Below, one piece after another: positions 16,862-20,000 of a stretch of 20,000 bases of DNA (position 1 is the first letter of the stretch; every line of letters starts with the position of its first letter). The position numbers were made by a program, and so were the translations under genes. Where the stretch lies: NCBI GenBank assembly GCA_030141605.1, contig JAQGDQ010000824.1, forward strand, positions 1-20,000. The letters run 5' to 3'. Under the pieces are notes generated by a model. It searched no databases. It worked only from the letters and a program-made list of their open reading frames with translations, and had not been told where the DNA came from. The DNA is from Tubiluchus corallicola. Its lineage: Eukaryota > Priapulida > Priapulimorpha > Priapulimorphida > Tubiluchidae.

Positions 16862-17728
16862 GTGCACTTTTACTTGGCAACACTAAGGACGTAAATTTAG
16901 TGCTAACGTAGAGAGCACTTTTACTTGGCAACACTAAGGACGTAAATTTAGCGTTAACGTAGCGAGCACTTTTACTTGGCCACACTAAGGACGTAAATTT
17001 AGTGTTAACGTAGCGAGCACTTTTACTTGGCAACACTAAGGACGTAAATTTAGTGTTAACGTAGCGAGCACTTTTACTTGGCAACACTAAGGACGTAAAT
17101 TTAGTGTTAACGTAGCGAGCACTTTTACTTGGCCACACTAAGGACGTAAATTTAGTGTTAACGTAGCGAGCACTTTTACTTGGCAACACTAAGGACGTAA
17201 ATTTAGCGTTAACGTAGCGAGCACTTTTACTTGGCAACGCTAAGGAAGTAAATTTATCGCTAACGTGGCGAGCACTTTTACTTGGCAACACTAAGGACGT
17301 CAATTTAGTGTTAACGTGGCGAGCTCTTTTACTTGGCAACACTAAGGACGTAAATTTAGTGTTAACGTGGCGAGCTCTTTTACTTGGCAACACTAAGGAC
17401 GTAAATTTAGCGTTAACGTGACGAACACTTTTACTTGGCAACACTAAGGACGTAAATTTAGCGTTAACGTAGCGAGCACTTTTACTTGGCAACACTAAGG
17501 ACGCAAATTTAGTTTTAACGTAGCGAGCACTTTTACTTGGCAACACTAAGGACGTAAATTTAGCGTTAACGTAGCGAGCACTTTTACTTGGCAACACTAA
17601 GGATGCTAATTTAGCGTTAACGTAGCGAGCACTTTTACTTGGCAACACTAAGGATGCTAATTTAGTGTTAACGTAGCGAGCACTTTTACTTGGCAACACT
17701 AAGGACGTAAGTTTAGTGTTAACGTAGC
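16862..17728. repeat. 51-bp satellite, exactly 17 units without indels
   Basis: The unit begins GAGCACTTTTACTTGGCAAC and continues ACTAAGGACGTAAATTTAGT and GTTAACGTAGC. GAG/GTG unit starts at 16862, 16913 and so on to 17729 are exact multiples of 51, so there is no length change in 867 bp and variation is by substitution only. Within each unit AACACTAA and TTAGTGTT form an 8-bp inverted repeat around a 10-nt loop. Because 51 is divisible by three, one minus-strand frame stays open for 291 codons as a 17-residue repeat (LPSKSARYVNAKFTSLV). I treat this as a consequence of the period. Confidence 0.97.
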
Positions 17729-17729
17729 G

Positions 17730-17745
17730 AGTTCGACTCCGCGGT
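17730..17745 (+). promoter_or_regulatory. tRNA-type B-box-like sequence at the satellite edge
   Basis: AGTTCGACTCCGCGG directly follows the last satellite unit and contains GTTCGACTCC, a match to the RNA polymerase III B box (GTTCGANNCC). No clear A box is present at the expected distance upstream, where the satellite lies. It may be a piece of a tRNA-derived SINE. Confidence 0.3.
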
Positions 17746-18274
17746 TTCCCTTTTTTAAATACTTTTTTCTGTTCATAAGGTGGTGGAATGAGACTCTTAC
17801 TGTTTCTCTATACCTGGGTGCTACGTCTCGTCATGCACTCATTTCAGTAAAGCTGCTTTTAGTTTTTTGAACGTTACAGTAATGATGGACTCAGTAATGC
17901 ACAGTTGTGTCCTAGAACATAATATATTTCATTCATTATACGACTTTTCAGTAATGAAACCGTGCTCCGCGTATTCGCGCAGCTCCACCCCACAATTGTG
18001 GGTTAGCTCAGCTCCTACGCGCCGACAACTTCGGGCGTTTCCGTGAAAGACCGTGAAAGAATATTTGAAAAATCAAAAGTCTAAATTTCAGTTCAGAATC
18101 AAATCTACAATCTATTTCAAAACTTCAAAAGCGATCTTGAATCGCTGTAGCTATAAAATGAGACGTCTAATTAAGCGGTTTTCTCTTTGCATAATCGATT
18201 TTTTATTTTTTTATTTGTTAACATTTGTAAGTGTATTAAAACGGTATAAAAATGAGAATTCAGCAGGCGCATGC
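17746..18274. other. Non-coding stretch with a CpG-rich patch
   Basis: Between about 17960 and 18050 CpG dinucleotides are dense (CTCCGCGTATTCGCGCAG, CTACGCGCCGACAACTTCGG) compared with the rest of the window. A perfect 14-bp palindrome CCCACAATTGTGGG lies at 17989-18002. The open frame from 18053 starts with GTG, not ATG, and is AT-rich, so it is not called. Confidence 0.4.
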
Positions 18275-18276
18275 GC
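18267..18276. promoter_or_regulatory. NRF1-like GCGCATGCGC
   Basis: A perfect palindromic NRF1 core, immediately outside and slightly overlapping the left arm of the inverted-repeat element at 18275. Confidence 0.25.
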
Positions 18277-18533
18277 AGTTACGCTGATCCTATAAAACAC
18301 GAAATGATGCACGAAGATAAATTCTATAAAAACACTTCCGTAAAATTGATTGCTTCTCATTAAAAGGCTCCTAAAATGTAATTAAATGTGAATTATATAC
18401 TCTATAAAAGACGCTTAATACAAAATATGATAATTAGAGAACCAATTAGGTCTGCTTAAGGGACAAGAAAAGGGGCACCTGAAGTAGGTTTCAGAAAAAT
18501 CGCCTTAAAAATTATATTACTTTATAGCAATTT

Positions 18534-18587
18534 AATGCATAATATGCATTCCTTTCAGTATTATATATTACTCGCACTGAAAGGAAT
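18534..18587. repeat. Two adjoining palindromes
   Basis: AATGCATAATATGCATT (18534-18550) is an 8-bp palindrome around one base. It overlaps the left arm of ATTCCTTTCAGT (18548-18559), which pairs perfectly with ACTGAAAGGAAT (18576-18587) across 16 nt. Confidence 0.9.
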
Positions 18588-18640
18588 TTTAGTTTGTTTT
18601 CATTTTAAATCTCCCGCAATACTGTCCGAAGTCGCCATTA

Positions 18641-18652
18641 CATGACGTCATG
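18641..18652. promoter_or_regulatory. CRE-containing 12-bp palindrome CATGACGTCATG
   Basis: A perfect palindrome with the full CRE/ATF core TGACGTCA near the centre of the putative inverted-repeat element. Confidence 0.25.
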
Positions 18653-19064
18653 CACCAAACGTAAATCAAGGGAAGAAAAGGCGATGTTAAATTATGTCTC
18701 AAAAAACTTTCCATGCAAATCTATATTACTTTGCATTTCATTTACCCACTGGAAAGACTTATGTAACTAGAAAAGAAAATTTTTAATTATTTAAAATGTT
18801 TTCACCAATTGGTAAAATGTGGCTGTCTCACCCTCCAGGGTGCAGCACTCACTAACTAAAAACGTATTTTTATTCTTATTGACAAGATACAGTAATTTAA
18901 AATTTTACTCAATTAGTGATGTGTGCGCTACGAATGCTCTGGTTATTTTTTCAAACTTTACAAAATGTTATCTAAACTTGTTTCAAACGGCCTATCGTCA
19001 AAATGGCTGCATCTAACTGTCATCACGGGAGTTTAAATTTACATGTTTTATACAGCGTAACTGC

Positions 19065-19271
19065 CGATTGAAGTCCTGCACGCAAAAAGGCAGTATGTAA
19101 GTGATATAAAATTTCAAAACGAATTTTTCAAGCTTTATGTTTTTGAAGGGTTTTCTTGTGATTTAAGAGTTTTTGTCTTCATATTTATCATATAAAAGTG
19201 TTCTATAATGTTTTATGAAACCCATAACTTGCTATTGTGTAGTATGTTAGTTAAAGATACCATTTTTTCAG
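19065..19271. other. AT-rich spacer
   Basis: Contains one strong donor-like sequence (CAGTAT|gtaagt near 19094) and ends in an acceptor-like ttttttcag. No supported gene. Confidence 0.35.
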
Positions 19272-19306
19272 TTCGTGGTTTGGTGAAGTATAAGGTCAGT
19301 GAATAG
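19272..19306 (+). CDS. Weak candidate terminal exon, 10 codons
   Basis: After the acceptor accattttttcag, the phase-1 frame reads RGLVKYKVSE and stops at TAG 19304-19306. A donor at about 19094 (CAGTAT|gtaagt) would supply the first base and could join PARKKAV to give an in-frame F at the junction, but the exon that would end there lacks a convincing acceptor. Very short, so it could easily be chance. Confidence 0.2.
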
Positions 19307-20000
19307 AAGCCTTGCAGACCATTCAAGCCATCTAGGTGTCACGTCGCAGATGCCTCCTTGCTGAGTGAGTTCACCTAGCCAAACTAGCAACCGCTAGGGA
19401 CCGCCACTGTTCAACAAGTTGTAAATATGTGCTGCTTTGTCACACTAGTCGTGACTCATTAGCTGCAGTTTCACGCAAAAAAGATGAAATTATAATTCTC
19501 CTTTACAGTCGTGTCACGTCGTCCATTAGCAAACATTAACTTCATTCGTTCATTTCTTTTTCGTTATTTTTTTCGTTCTTTTTCGTAGTTATTATAATTT
19601 CGTATCTACTATGTCGTGTAAAGTGTAGCATTTCTCAAGCTTTGACATTGTAAAGTTTTATTCTTCACTAAAAATACTTTCTTATGCATTTAAACTACAA
19701 TAAACATCTACACTTTTTTGTTCATGTATATATAAATGTTCTTACTTCGTAACTAAATATGTTAAACGTGCATAGATGTTGTTTTATAACATAGATAAAT
19801 GTCTGAAGTAAAGTTCAAAAGAATTCTTTATACTTACGCGTATTTGAAAACCTAGGTGTATACAAATGTTGCTATAATGTGTTAGTTTATTTTCTGAATT
19901 TGAAGTTTGCTATAAAAAAGAAAAAAATTTTGTAGTGAAAAAAGTGTAGGTAGTAGGTAACTGTGTGTTCTGTATTGTTTAAAAAGCAATAAAAATCTAT
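19307..20000. other. AT-rich stretch, possible 3'UTR with poly(A) signals
   Basis: AATAAA occurs at 19699-19704 and at 19988-19993, near the window edge. The first ~200 bp is GC-richer. If the exon at 19272 is real this could be its 3'UTR; otherwise it is plain intergenic DNA. Confidence 0.25.

Larger units (their letters stand above)
18275..19064. mobile_element. Possible ~790-bp inverted-repeat (MITE-like) element
   Basis: GCAGTTACGCTG (18275-18286) and TATAAAACA (18291-18299) recur inverted as TGTTTTATA (19044-19052) and CAGCGTAACTGC (19053-19064). The two blocks are four bases apart at the left and adjacent at the right. No matching direct duplication is seen outside. The interior is AT-rich and non-coding, with two further palindromes. 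The ends and the transposon class are uncertain. Confidence 0.4.

Noticed and set aside
16824-17699. 291-codon minus-strand frame over the satellite
   Set aside because: It is open because the 51-bp period is divisible by three. No start context, splice signals or domain. Kept as a finding only because of the lack of indels.
18003-18040. tRNA-like D-arm (TTAGCTCAG) near the CpG patch
   Set aside because: No T-arm, anticodon stem or acceptor stem can be folded around it.
18053-18295. 80-codon plus-strand frame
   Set aside because: It begins with GTG in a eukaryotic context, is AT-rich and ends inside a putative mobile-element end.

Overview
The window looks like a stretch of a metazoan (probably marine invertebrate) nuclear genome. 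It is AT-rich. Its coding pieces are short and bounded by GT/AG splice signals. It is full of microsatellites, minisatellites, a 51-bp satellite, and remnants of non-LTR retrotransposons, hAT-like and pogo-like DNA transposons. There is no bacterial gene organisation: no operons, no ribosome binding sites and no long open frames other than repeat artefacts. The species cannot be named from what is visible.

Layout. 1-2457: the 3' end of a plus-strand gene, as three phase-compatible exons (342-420, 713-949, 2372-2457) ending in TAA. The last intron is swollen by two ~40-bp minisatellite arrays, and between the arrays lies a degenerate copy of the terminal exon. 2460-3740: degenerate tetranucleotide DNA, one copy of a dispersed repeat, and five tandem copies of a ~149-bp repeat. 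3740-6350: mostly non-coding, with the 3' end of a minus-strand LINE (4567 onward), a short telomere-like stretch and a 320-bp GA tract. 6348-7040: a 501-bp terminal-inverted-repeat element and a second copy of the dispersed repeat. 8290-8905: a LINE 3' end with a readable reverse-transcriptase-protein C-terminus. 9280-9600: CAA/CAG repeats. 10315-10506: a probable pogo/CENP-B-type DNA-binding domain remnant on the minus strand. 11580-12252: an hAT-like element with two alternative left ends. 12985-13250: another minus-strand LINE remnant. 13980-14290: a cluster of transcription-factor-like motifs. 15332-15441: a probable terminal coding exon of a second plus-strand gene, possibly preceded by tiny exons at 14569 and 14896. 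16000-16490: CTAC repeats. 16862-17728: exactly 17 copies of a 51-bp satellite. 18275-19064: a possible inverted-repeat element. 19272-20000: a weak terminal-exon and 3'UTR candidate.

No operon-like or multi-gene system is present. The points most worth following up are the duplicated terminal exon inside its own intron, the hAT element whose target-site duplication and terminal repeat point to different left ends, the indel-free 51-bp satellite that keeps a 291-codon frame open, and the small terminal exon with a NAGNAG acceptor. The genes could not be assigned to families by eye, and all exon calls are predictions from splice signals and reading frame only.
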